A stretch of DNA of 20,033 nt from Priapulus caudatus (GCF_000485595.1 NW_014577192.1:289179-309211); one strand, 5' to 3'; positions 1 through 8,556 are shown, counted from the stretch's first letter. The notes: a model not told the origin generated them from the sequence alone. Translations and numbers: made by a program.

Positions 1-889
1 GGGCAACAGTTGTGGCGTTACTAGGGTTGGGGCAACAGTTGTGGCGTTACTAAGGTTGGGGCAACAGTTGTGGCGTTACTATAGGGTTGGGGCAACAGTT
101 GTGGCGTTACTAGGGTTGGGGCAACAGTTGCGGCGTTAGTAGGAATGGGGCAACAGATGTGGCGTTAGTAAGGATGGGTGCAACAGCTGTGGCGTTACTA
201 GGGTTGGGGCAACAGTTGTAGCGTTACTAGGGTTGGGGCAACAGTTGTGGCATTACTATAGGATTGGGGCAACAGTTGTGGCGTTACTATAGGGTTGGGA
301 CAACAGTTGTAACGTTACTAGGGTTGGGGGCAACAACTGTGGCGTTACTAGGGTTGGGCCAACAGTTGTGGCGTCACTATAGGGTTGGGGCAACAGTTGC
401 AGCGTTACTAAGGTTGGGACAACAGTTGTGACGTTACTATAGGGTTGGGGCAACAGTTGTGGCGTTACTAGCGTTGGGGCAACAGTTGCGGCGTTAGTAG
501 GGATGGTGGCAACAGTTACGGCGTTAGTAGGGATGGTGGCAACAGATGCGGCGTTAGTAGGGTTGGGACAACAGTTGCGGCGTTACTATAGGGTTGGGGC
601 AACAGTTGTGGCGTTACTAGGGTTGGGGCAACAGTTGCGGCGTTAGTAGGGATGGTGGCAACAGTTGCGGCGTTAGTAGGGATGGTGGCAACAGTTGTGG
701 CGTTACTATAGGGTTGGGGCAACAGTTGCGGCGTTAGTAGTGATGGTGGCAACAGTTGCGGCGTTAGTAGGGATGGTGGCAACAGTTGTGGCGTTAGTAG
801 GGATGGGTGCAACAGTTGCGGCGTTAGTAGTGATGGGTGGAACAGTTGCGGCGTTAGTAGGGTTGGGACAACAGTTGCGGCGTTACTAG
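1..889. repeat. 29-31 bp G-rich minisatellite (about 30 copies)
   Basis: Tandem copies built round the core GGCAACAGTTGTGGCGTTAC. Spacing of the CAACAG element is 29, 30 or 31 bp. Two unit types are mixed: one joins copies with TTACTAGGGTTGGGG (29 bp, or 31 bp with an extra TA), the other with TTAGTAGGGATGGTGG (30 bp). The second type is concentrated between about 490 and 870. The array is open at the left window edge, so its full length is unknown. It decays at the right into GCATTAGTGGTGGCATG. Reading frames on both strands across it are by-products of the repeat. Confidence 0.95.
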
Positions 890-1030
890 TTATGGCGCAT
901 TAGTGGTGGCATGTTGTATTGTAGGGCTGCGTGCTAATTAACCAGGAGCGCTTCTAGCCCGACGAGGCGTGCGGCTAATTACGCTCCTCGATATTATTGT
1001 AATAACATAAGACGCATAATTCGCAACCCT

Positions 1031-1222
1031 ACCTAAAACCAGCGGGTAATTGATGACACTGTTAGGATTGTAGTAGTAGGATTGTATAGGGCGTTCGGGC
1101 AATTTTAGACTCGCTCGGACAGAGAAACCTAAAACCAGCGGGTAATTGATGACACTGTTAGGATTGTAGTAGTAGGATTGTATAGGGCGTTCGGGCAATT
1201 TTAGACTCGCTCGGACAGAGAG
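1031..1222. repeat. Perfect 96-bp tandem duplication
   Basis: Two head-to-tail copies, 1031-1126 and 1127-1222, each starting ACCTAAAACCAGCGGGTAAT and ending with CTCGGACAGAG. I see no substitutions between them apart from the junction bases, so the duplication is recent or homogenised. Because 96 is divisible by 3, a minus-strand frame through it carries a duplicated peptide, but there is no other sign of coding. Confidence 0.93.
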
Positions 1223-1494
1223 GAACATATTAGTTATGACAATTTGAAATTAGTTATTACATGGACAGTTACTATGTAAGATGTAGAGAACGGAAGACGA
1301 GACGCGGGCCCTAGGCATGGGTACCTTGGTTGCCGTAGTATGTATATATTTGTGTGTTCGACTGGAGTAGTAATAAATACAGAGTTCAATAACTAATCTA
1401 CGGCTACGGCTCTATCTGACGAGACTCTACGCTGCTACTCTACCTTGCTATCTATGAAACATCTCTACTATTTGCTAACAAGTCTACGATGTCG

Positions 1495-1676
1495 ACTCTA
1501 CGAGAACCTCAAGTTATCAACACTTTCACAGTACAACAATTGGTGGAGGATCTTCGATCTACACTGCGCTACCTCTCGGCTACTCTATACGAGAACCAGA
1601 AGTTATCACCTAAATAGAAGTACAACAAAATAGTAGTGGAGGATCTTGGTCGTTCTGCATTCGCTACCTTTCGCTA
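1495..1676. repeat. Diverged tandem duplication, about 90 bp period
   Basis: Copy 1 (about 1495-1585) and copy 2 (about 1586-1676) share ACTCTA..CGAGAACC, AAGTTATCA, GTACAACAA and TGGAGGATCTT in the same order, offset by 89-93 bp, with several indels. Short peptides resembling VQQLVEDLR and LYENQKLS can be read, but in different frames in the two copies, so I do not call a gene. Confidence 0.7.
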
Positions 1677-1689
1677 CGCTAATCCCCCA

Positions 1690-2010
1690 GTAAAAGAGGA
1701 AAAAGTAGAGAAAGACTGGAACTGGAGGAGAGGATCTCACCTATAAGCTAATCCCATCGGAAAAAGAAGAAGAGTGAAAGAGGAAGAAGATGGAGAAGCA
1801 GACGAAGAAGAAAACTAACGGAGGACGCTACGTTCTGCATTCGCTCTCTCTACCAGCTAATCCCCAGCGAAAGAAGAAGAAGAAGAGCGAAAGGGGAAGA
1901 ATATAAGAATCAGACCTTCCAATCGTCTAGCGAAAGTTGGAGAAGCAGACGAAGAAGATGTCGAGAGGAGCAGCAGATGAGCAGATGAAGAAGAAGAAGA
2001 TATCTACACG
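1690..2010. repeat. Purine-rich (GAA)-type low-complexity tract with degenerate repeats
   Basis: The plus strand is dominated by GAAGAAGAAGAG and AGCGAAAG runs. Larger motifs recur, such as GCTAATCCC, GGAGAAGCAGACGAAGAAGA and CGTTCTGCATTCGCT. It looks like a decayed tandem array. No sustained frame with normal amino-acid composition is present. Confidence 0.6.
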
Positions 2011-2198
2011 GCGACGACAGGGTAAGCTACATCGTAAAATCACTGTATACATCGCCACGAGTTCGGAAATAATTTTTTACCAGTAAAATAGCTCACGAAT
2101 TGCCGAGCACTGCGCAAATTCTCGTAGTTATATCTAGCGTGGTATTCAAATTTTATTGTGCGGCTTGACTGTGACTCAAACCGTCGAGAGGGGAGAAA

Positions 2199-2520
2199 TA
2201 TAGATATAGTGAACCTATGCGATGAGTATAAGGCCCGATGAACCTTGCCGACTTTAAGTATGAACTCGAACGTTGCGAATTTAGGGTAAGCCGAATTCGG
2301 CGTGTTAACCCTGCAAACAGATGCATACTGCTTCACAAACTCACCATAGTACGTTAATAATGATATATAATATAGATAGTGAACCTATGCGATGAGGGAG
2401 GCCCGAGACGCTTCGCCGATTTTTAAAGTATGACCTCGAGCGTGGCCAAATAGGATAAGCTGAATTCAGCGTCCCTGCCAACAGATACATACTACGGCAT
2501 TAACTCACCATTAACTCCAT
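2199..2520. repeat. Diverged 170-bp tandem duplication
   Basis: Copy 1 (about 2199-2355) and copy 2 (about 2371-2520) both contain TAGTGAACCTATGCGATGAG, then a block ending in GCCGAATTCGGCGT or GCTGAATTCAGCGT, then CAACAGATACATACT-like sequence and ACTCACCAT. The offset is 170 bp at the conserved left end. Divergence includes indels, so this is older than the 96-bp duplication. Confidence 0.8.
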
Positions 2521-2984
2521 TACACCACTACTTGGTACCTACCTTGGTAGTGTTCGTGGTTGTTCTACCCGCGAGCAGCCGTGGGAAGGACAGCTGGCTA
2601 TACGGGTAGAGCCAGGTCCGCGGTAGAGACGCAGCTGGCTGTCGAGGCACGGACGCATAGCGACAGCGTATCTGTCACATATCTTCATGATGAAGGCGGG
2701 TTTTTCTTGTACTCCGGCCATCTTCGAGTCTTCGAGTCTTCGAACCGTCTAACCTACAACTACAAATCGTATAGTAGTTAGCTAGGATAATTGCGTCAGC
2801 GAAACAAACAGCGTCTCACTGCTGGAGCTGGTTCAGTATGCATGATCGAATCACCGCTCAAACGAGACAAGTATTATAGTGATAACTAGTTCATCAATTA
2901 CTTTTCCTAGTGCATATGGACGCGATGTAGGAGAAACCGAGTCGACAGAAAATTATTTCGTTGCTATAGTTATTATACTCATAG
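2521..2984. other. Unassigned single-copy-looking DNA
   Basis: No gene is recognised. A minus-strand frame begins at an ATG in good context at 2721 and runs to a possible splice donor (CCAAG|GTAGGT) near 2541, but its 55-60 residues match nothing I know. The plus strand has two CAGCTGGCT motifs at about 2590 and 2630 and a small TTCGAGTC direct repeat near 2725. Confidence 0.4.
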
Positions 2985-2999
2985 ATATATGCAACACAT

Positions 3000-3041
3000 C
3001 AAGAGCTAATAATACCTATTAGTAGGTATTATTAGCTCTTG
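3000..3041. mobile_element. 42-bp palindromic hairpin with 7-bp flanking direct repeats (element 1)
   Basis: Two perfectly complementary 19-bp arms (3000-3018 and 3023-3041, termini CAAGAG and CTCTTG) surround a 4-nt loop. The sequence AACACAT sits immediately on both sides (2993-2999 and 3042-3048), as a target-site duplication would. Removing the element and one repeat leaves CAACACATGTGTTG, itself a perfect 14-bp palindrome, so the element would have inserted into the middle of an existing inverted repeat. It has no coding capacity. Calling it mobile is inference from the flanking repeats and its resemblance to the 19228-19265 element. Confidence 0.5.
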
Positions 3042-3117
3042 AACACATGTGTTGTATATATTTATGTTATACCCCATTATTATTATTATTCCCATCGCGT
3101 TTAAACTGCACCTACAT

Positions 3118-3157
3118 CTAGAGTCCCTTTATATTGACTCAATATAAAGGGACTCTA
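3118..3157. mobile_element. 39-40 bp palindromic hairpin with near-matching flanking repeats (element 2)
   Basis: Perfect 19-bp arms at 3119-3137 and 3139-3157 surround a single C. The arms end in TAGAG and CTCTA. Flanks are CCTACAT (3111-3117) and CCTACTT (3158-3164), a 7-bp direct repeat with one mismatch. If the preceding C is counted, the left terminus CTAGAG resembles CAAGAG and CAGGAG of the other two hairpins. It lies only about 75 bp from element 1. Confidence 0.4.
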
Positions 3158-3174
3158 CCTACTTCGTACTAGGT

Positions 3175-3188
3175 ACGCCATCTGGTAG
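3175..3188 (-). promoter_or_regulatory. Weak CTCF-like motif
   Basis: The minus strand reads CTACCAGATGGCGT, 12 of 14 matches to the bilaterian CTCF core CCASYAGRKGGCRS. On its own this would be ignored. It is listed because a full match in the same orientation follows 58 bp away. Confidence 0.25.
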
Positions 3189-3232
3189 TGCAAAAAAAAA
3201 ATTTATGAGCTCACGTGAATATTTCGCACGTA

Positions 3233-3246
3233 GCGCCATCTAGTGG
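3233..3246 (-). promoter_or_regulatory. CTCF-type motif, full consensus match
   Basis: The minus strand reads CCACTAGATGGCGC, which satisfies all 14 positions of CCASYAGRKGGCRS. CTCF and this motif are conserved across many bilaterians. An exact match in 20 kb can occur by chance, and some transposable elements carry it, so occupancy is unproven. Confidence 0.4.
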
Positions 3247-3365
3247 CGTGAAACGTGCTAAGTGCATTATTTTGTGATATGAAATAATAAGATAGGGCGA
3301 GGTCGTTTTAATATGATATCCATTGTAACTCTAGTATTAATTGCTGCCAACACGTGTTAAGGAAT

Positions 3366-3458
3366 ACCTGTCTATAGACGACACCTGTCTATAGACGACA
3401 CATGTCTATAGACGACACCTGTCTATAGACGACACCTGTCTATAGACGACATATGTCC
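3366..3458. repeat. 17-bp tandem repeat of a 10-bp palindrome (5 copies)
   Basis: Five copies of ACCTGTCTATAGACGAC at 3366, 3383, 3400, 3417 and 3434, followed by a partial ATATGTCC copy. Only one base varies (ACATG in copy 3). Each unit contains the perfect palindrome GTCTATAGAC, so the array is a ladder of identical twofold-symmetric sites spaced 17 bp apart. Confidence 0.92.
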
Positions 3459-3697
3459 TGGAATGATCAACACAGATACGTGCGTTTAAGGTTTGTCGAT
3501 GAATGCTAATGTTTGCTCGATGTCCACCGGCCCACCAAGAACAAGAAACCACAGCTTTAGTTTAAGGTGGTGTACAACAGTAGAAGGCGTCCATAGGCAG
3601 CAGGCCTGAATAAGCATCGAACAGAAATTAATTAAAAATACTCACACTGTTTCGTCGCATACACAACATACACTTTATTCATGTTAAATAACTACAG

Positions 3698-3829
3698 ATT
3701 CATGCTCTATGCTCCGCTCGAAACTTTTGCCAGCTCTATGATGCGAATTTCTACAAAGTAGTTGGATCTCATTTCAAAGACAAAAATGGCCAACCGGTCA
3801 CCATGGCTACGCTATTTGACGCAATGTAA
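3698..3829 (+). CDS. Possible terminal exon of an unidentified gene
   Basis: An acceptor-like AACTACAG ends at 3697, preceded by an AT-rich stretch with a TACTCAC branch-point-like motif near 3640. The frame then stays open for 43 codons to TAA at 3827-3829. The last 31 residues look like a globular protein: they begin LYDANFYKVVGSHF, continue KDKNGQPVTM and end ATLFDAM. A second acceptor-like TTTTGCCAG ends at 3733, immediately before the LYD codons. An ATTAAA at about 3973 could serve as a polyadenylation signal. I found no upstream exon with a convincing donor, and no family is recognised. It could equally be a decayed gene fragment inside a transposon. The reverse strand is also open over part of this stretch and has an AATAAA near 3672, so the strand is not certain. 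Confidence 0.28.
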   Translation: MHALCSARNFCQLYDANFYKVVGSHFKDKNGQPVTMATLFDAM

Positions 3830-4529
3830 CAACTACACGACAGGACCAATTTTACTTCTAAGGCTTTCTAGACGTCCACGAGACATCTAACTTGCGTGCA
3901 TAATGCTAATTATTGCACTCTAGTCGCGAATTTTACCGAAAAAAATCATTTAAAAAAGGCCTTTTCTAGGGATTAAATACTGTAATTTGCGGAAGGTTAC
4001 TGTTGTATGCCCCCTTTAGTTTAAGATTTCCCGTTCACCAAACCAAGGCAATACCCGGAGAAGCAAATGAGTTAATTGTGTTCGCTAATCGAAACAACGA
4101 CAGTTAATATTTTTTTCTTAATTGCTACGTTATAGTTATATATTATAGTCAGAAGTTATAAATTGCCATGAGGGTGTTTACAACACTTATGATTGAAACA
4201 TAATCAATCAACTCAACCGAGCTAGTGAATCTCGCAAAATCGTCCCTCATCCGCTCCTGCGCGAAATCCCCTCCTACTATACTATTTTACCTCTCCTCCG
4301 CCTATACTCTTTCTTTTCTCCGCCTCTGCCTTTGCCCTGCAACCTCGGCATTACTTTTACTCCTACTCACCCTCATCCGTGTCCTCTTCTCGGTCCTAAC
4401 TGAAATAAGTGAACAAAAAGAACTATTTTCGGTAGCGGAAGGGTTATTGTCGGAGTGAGCTGACGGGTGCTGGAGGCCACCGGCAGGGGACGAGGTGGCG
4501 TAAAGCCACACTTGGATGTTGATATCTGT
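3830..4529. other. AT-rich then pyrimidine-rich non-coding DNA
   Basis: 3830-4215 is AT-rich with no open frame of note. CTTTAGTTTAAG occurs here near 4013 and in the same orientation near 3552, each close to a TACTGTTGTA-type sequence on one strand or the other, which hints at remnants of one dispersed element. From 4240 to 4400 the plus strand is strongly pyrimidine-rich with CTCCTCCGCC-like motifs. Short frames on both strands exist but none is recognisable. Confidence 0.4.
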
Positions 4530-4922
4530 TGCCTGCGATGCGTATACTAGCCAGTACACAATCTGGCTACGTTAGTGTGTTAGCGCATGCGCAATATCTC
4601 ACTAGATGAGTTATATTTTGGGATGAATATGCATTTAAAATGGTTAGGGGGTATCTCAGCATAGATTTCCATAATAAACCTTTATCAATAGACCTGTGTT
4701 CATAATACGGAGAGCCCCCAAAAATGTAGGGTACAAAACACCTACTTTATGCCCTCGCGTCCTTCTCCTTGCCTCCCATGTCCCTCTCTCAGCCTAATTC
4801 TTCTTCTACCGCCCCCAACTATCTTCTCTGCCGCCTTTCCTCAGTCTCCCATCCCCTCACTCCTTCGGCAAGCTATATTATGAAGTTTACCTCAGACGGC
4901 ACTGCACGCCTAACACGGTGCG

Positions 4923-4934
4923 CGCGCATGCGCA
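4923..4934 (+). promoter_or_regulatory. NRF-1-type palindrome, repeat copy 1
   Basis: CGCGCATGCGCA fits the NRF-1 consensus YGCGCAYGCGCR at every position. The core GCGCATGCGC also occurs at 4583 with A instead of a pyrimidine before it. A TTTAAAA element lies about 45 bp downstream. NRF-1 binds this palindrome in animal promoters. Function here is unknown. Confidence 0.4.
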
Positions 4935-5462
4935 ATATCTCCCGAGAGAAATCGTATTTTGCAAAGATTATGCATTTAAAATGAAGAGGAGTTATCCTAG
5001 CATAGATTTATATGATAACATTCCATCTGTAGAAATTATTTAAGAAATAGGAGGAAGACCTTGCATGTAAGGTCCTGGCTGCGTATACCAGCCAGTACAC
5101 AGTCTGGCTACGTTAGTGTGTTAGCGCATGCGCAATATCTCACCAAAGAAGTTATATTTTGTGATGAATATGCATTTAAAATGGTTAGGGGGTATCTCAG
5201 CATAGATTTCCCTAATAAACTTTTATTAGTAGACCTCTGTTTATAATTAGGAGAGCGCCCTAGCATGTAGTGTACAAAACACCTACTTTATGCCCTCGCG
5301 TCATTCCCCTTGCCCCCCTGTCCCTCTCTCAGCCTCCTTCTTCTTCTACCGCCCCCAGCTATCTTCTCTGCCGCCTTTCCTCAGTCCCCCATCTCCTCTC
5401 TCCCTCAGCAAGCTATATTATAATGTTTGCTTCAGACGGCACTGCACGCCTAACACGGTGCG

Positions 5463-5474
5463 CGCGCATGCGCA
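5463..5474 (+). promoter_or_regulatory. NRF-1-type palindrome, repeat copy 2
   Basis: Same full-consensus site as at 4923, conserved 540 bp later, with the core alone again at 5124 and 5664. Five copies of GCGCATGCGC in 1.1 kb come from amplification of the 540-bp unit. In all copies the core and the following AATATCTC are intact while nearby bases vary. Confidence 0.4.
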
Positions 5475-5967
5475 ATATCTCCCCAGAGAAATCGTATTTT
5501 GCAAAGATTATGCATTTAAAATGAAAAGGAGTTATCTTAGCATAGATTTATATAATAACATTCCATCTGTAGATATAATTTCAGAAATAGGAGAAAGACC
5601 TTGCATGTAAGGTCCTGGCTGCTTATACCAGCCAGTACACAATCTGGCTGCGTTAGTGTGTTAGCGCATGCGCAATATCTCACCAGAGGAGTTTTATTTT
5701 GTGATGAATATGCATTTAAAATAGTTAGGGGGTATCTCAGCATAGATTTCCCTAATAAACATTTATCAGTAGACCTCTGCTTATAATTAGGAGGGCGCCC
5801 TAGCATGTAGGGTACAAACCACCTACTTTATGCCCTCGCGTCCTTCCCCTTGCCTCCCCTGTCCCTCTCTCAGCTTCCTTCTTCTTCTACCACCCCAGCT
5901 ATCTTCTCTGCCGCCTTTTCTCAGTCTCCCATCCCCTCTCTCCTTCAGCAAGCTATATTATAATGTT

Positions 5968-6804
5968 TCCCCCTGCAGCCACCGCCGTCAAACTTCCGTC
6001 GTCTTTCTCAGGCGTGCTAGCCAGCCACCCGCCGTGACCCGTATCTGCCGTGGTTTGCTCTTTTTATAGCCGTCACTGTCGCAGCACCGCGGCTGCTTGT
6101 GAGTGAAAGAACGAGGGCAAGTCGGGTGCGGGTCGCTCCAGTCTATTCTCTCATGTTTTAGACAGCGGACGGTGGGGCGCTGGGGTGAATCAACGGTCGC
6201 GATCTCTTGTGACTGTATGGTAAGAGCATAAACCGCATAAACGAAACGACGACCGAATCGTCAAGACTCGCAAATCGTCGTCGCCGGGGGCGGCGGCGCG
6301 TCCTTCAACCATGAGCCGGCCGCCAGGGGCCGCGATGATCGCAGGCGGATGCTGGGGCAGCTGAGGGCGCACGCTCCTAGCGCGCGTGGTGGTGGGAGGG
6401 GGAGGAGGAGGAGGGTGAGGAGGAGGAGAGCGCTGCATGAACTTGCGCTGCGGAGTGATCAGTCGCCTGCAAATGCCAGCCGGTAGCTCGCAGCTCACGG
6501 CGGGCGAGCGAGGCAGCGTGGGACGCGGCGGGGAGCGAGCGAGACGACGCGTGAGCCCACACACTGCCGCCAAGTGCTGCTGCGGCGGCGTCTCCGTTCA
6601 CGTGATACTCCAGCGTCGCTACGACAGGCGGTGCTGCCCCGCCGCGCACGCCCACCGCGTGTATGGGTATGCGCGCGTGATTTCGCTGACGACAAAGACG
6701 CTATAGGAGCTGCGCTGGTTGTGCGGGCGCGTGGTTGCGGTTAATGGTAATATCCCCGTGTGAACGTAGAGACCGTCGGTCCATGCTGCGAGCACCGCAA
6801 GCAT
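5968..6804. other. CpG-rich region without a recognised gene
   Basis: This begins exactly where the 540-bp repeat is cut off. It is GC- and CpG-rich, with short purine-rich runs (GGGAGGGGGAGGAGGAGGAG near 6395) and many frames open on both strands simply because stop codons are scarce. No start with supporting context and no domain is recognisable. A CpG-island promoter is possible but I see no transcript to attach it to. Confidence 0.4.
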
Positions 6805-7256
6805 GCTGAACAACTAGATTGAACAGCCAGTGAACAGCTAGGGTGAACAGTTAGTGAACAGTTGTGTTGTTGAATAGTCAGTGAACAGCTAGGTTGAACA
6901 GTTACTGAACAGTTGTGTTGAATAGTCAGTGAGCAGCTATAGGTTGAACAGTCAGTGAACAGCTAAGGTGAACAACTAGATTGAACAACCAGTGAACAAC
7001 TAGAGTGAACAGTTAGTAAACAGCTAGACTAAACAGTCGGTGAACAGCGAAATTGAACAGTCAGTGAACATCTACGTTGAACAGTCAATGAACAACTAGC
7101 GTGAATACCTAGGTTGAACGGCTAGTGAACAGCTAGGCTAAACAGCTAGTGAACACCGCGGTTGAACAGTGAGTGAACGGCTAAATTTAACAACTAGTAA
7201 ACAGCTAGACTGAACAGTCAGTGAACAGCGCGGTTGAACGACTGTAGTGAACAGGT
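6805..7256. repeat. 24-bp minisatellite (about 18 copies)
   Basis: Alternating 12-mers of the type TTGAACAGTCAG and TGAACAGCTAGG give a 24-bp period, so the array is a dimeric repeat of an older GAACAG 12-mer. Copies differ by many substitutions and a few indels (for example TTGTGTTGTTGAATAG near 6865), so it is an old array. GAACAG itself is the most conserved part. Confidence 0.93.
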
Positions 7257-7500
7257 TTGACTCTCGCGGCACGCCCCACGCGGAAGACGAGCGGCGCGAT
7301 GTCACGAGGCGTTACCACCGCGGGCAGAAGAGTTGCTCGCTCAGTGATCGAGGGACGTTTGTTCGTCGTGATGCGTCGTCCACTCGTGCTGTTACCGGCG
7401 CCGCGCCGCATTCATGCAGCCTGTGTAATATCAGCAGAGCAGTGAAGTGCAGAGCTTCGATCGTGACGCTTCGCAGAGGTTCGCTGACTGTGATATATAG

Positions 7501-7915
7501 CCACCACTACCGCCAGCAGCAGCACCAGCAGTAGTAGTAGCAGCAGCACTATCACCACGAGGAGCAGTGGCAGTAGCACCACCACCACCTCTAACAACAG
7601 CAGCAGCACAACTAGCAGCAGCACCACCACCACCACCAACAGCGGCAGCACAACTAGCACCACCACCACCACCACCAACAGCGGCAGCACAATTAGAATC
7701 TGCAGCAGCAGTAGATGCGACGTAAGCAGCAATAACAGCTGCTGCAACAGCGGCAGCACCAGCATCAACAAGCATCAACAACGATCAACAACTATCAACA
7801 ACTATCAACAACAACAACAAGAAGCAGGAGTAGAGCACTGCAGCGGCGGAAGCAGCAGCAACGACAGAGATAACAACAACAACAACAACAACAGGAGCAG
7901 CAGGCGGCGGCCGGT
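7501..7915. repeat. Imperfect trinucleotide-rich tract (CAG/CAC/CAA)
   Basis: Mixed AGC, ACC, AGT and AAC triplets keep one phase for about 140 codons on the plus strand (from a TGA near 7491 to a TGA at 7918), which would encode Ser/Thr/Asn-rich peptide but without any methionine. Minus-strand frames would be poly-Leu/Val or poly-Ala/Gly. The low complexity in all frames and the lack of a start or splice evidence point to repeat expansion rather than a gene, although a low-complexity exon cannot be excluded. Confidence 0.75.
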
Positions 7916-8551
7916 GTGAAGGAACCGCGGATAGGCGCATGGGCGTGTCGTGACTGGCCGTGTATACCGTACATGTTACGTGCGCGCGTGCGTGCGTCTT
8001 GCGTGCGTGCACACTCGCGCGACACACGCAGACGGACGTGAACGCGTTCGTTTCCCTCCGTTCGCCTCTGCTGGCGTGAATAATCGTTCTCGCACGAACG
8101 AGCGCGCAGCCAAGCGCGCCTGCCAACGACCACACGACTCGCAGCGCGCGCCTCAACCCCTCTCCCCGCGCCTCCCCCTCCCCGCCTCCCTCCCTCCTCC
8201 TCCCCCAAGCCGCTGCGACGTACGACTGACTGCCGGCATCGTATTTGTTCAGTGTGCGACGATGAAGGAACGACAGCGGCAGCGCTGTGTGTGTAGCGGC
8301 GGAGGCACAGCAGGGCAGGATTAGCGTGTACGTACCGACAGCACCGCGTGCGATATCAAATGACTATTAATCGAACGACGGGAGTGTCGCCGCGGATGGT
8401 GATGCGCGAGTGCGAGAGCTCTCCATAACACCGCTGACCTCGTTTGTCGGATAGCAGCAACAAGGATAGCAGCTTGTCGACGTCGGCATTGCGTATTGTT
8501 GGCACACAGATCCCGTCGGCAAACACGCAAGCAGACATACACACAGGCGAG
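7916..8551 (+). promoter_or_regulatory. CpG-rich upstream region and probable 5' leader of the LRR-Ig gene
   Basis: The 600 bp before the receptor are CpG-rich, with GCGTGCGTG-type alternating runs near 7980-8010 and a long C-rich tract at 8155-8212. A TGTTCAGTGTG at 8247 resembles the TCAGT initiator of invertebrate core promoters. No TATA box lies at the expected distance, and no clear downstream promoter element is seen. If transcription starts there, the leader would contain a 20-codon upstream ORF beginning at ATG 8261. Promoter activity and start site are inference only. Confidence 0.3.
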
Positions 8552-8556
8552 CACAC

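Larger units (their letters stand above)
4530..5967. repeat. 540-bp tandem repeat (2.7 copies) with internal half-repeats
   Basis: TCTGGCTACGTTAG-type landmarks at 4562, 5103 and 5643 give periods of 541 and 540 bp. Copy 3 stops inside the unit at about 5967, where the sequence switches to unrelated GC-rich DNA. Each full unit contains two related halves that both run GCGCATGCGCAATATCTC, TATTTTG, ATGCATTTAAAAT, GGTATCTCAGCATAG or equivalent, and AGGAG. The half-repeats are about 340 and 200 bp apart. Between them lies a long C/T tract with several CTCTCTCAG or TTTCCTCAG sequences resembling 3' splice sites. Short frames in different copies start and stop differently, so the unit does not look protein coding. 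Confidence 0.93.

Noticed and set aside
1-889. Telomere-like TAGGGTTGGGG strings
   Set aside because: Each lies within a 29-31 bp minisatellite unit and there is no run of TTAGGG or TTGGGG. The G-runs are also too far apart between units for an obvious quadruplex.
2541-2721. Minus-strand first exon starting at ATG 2721 with a donor-like CCAAG|GTAGGT
   Set aside because: The ATG context and donor are suggestive, but the peptide matches no family I know, and no acceptor exon can be assigned downstream on that strand.
3366-3458. Regular short repeats as a CRISPR array
   Set aside because: There are no unique spacers between copies; it is a direct 17-bp tandem repeat in eukaryotic DNA. The same applies to the other arrays.
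7491-7918. Ser/Thr/Asn-rich coding exon in the trinucleotide tract
   Set aside because: It has no methionine, no firm splice sites and pure low complexity; simple-repeat expansion explains it.
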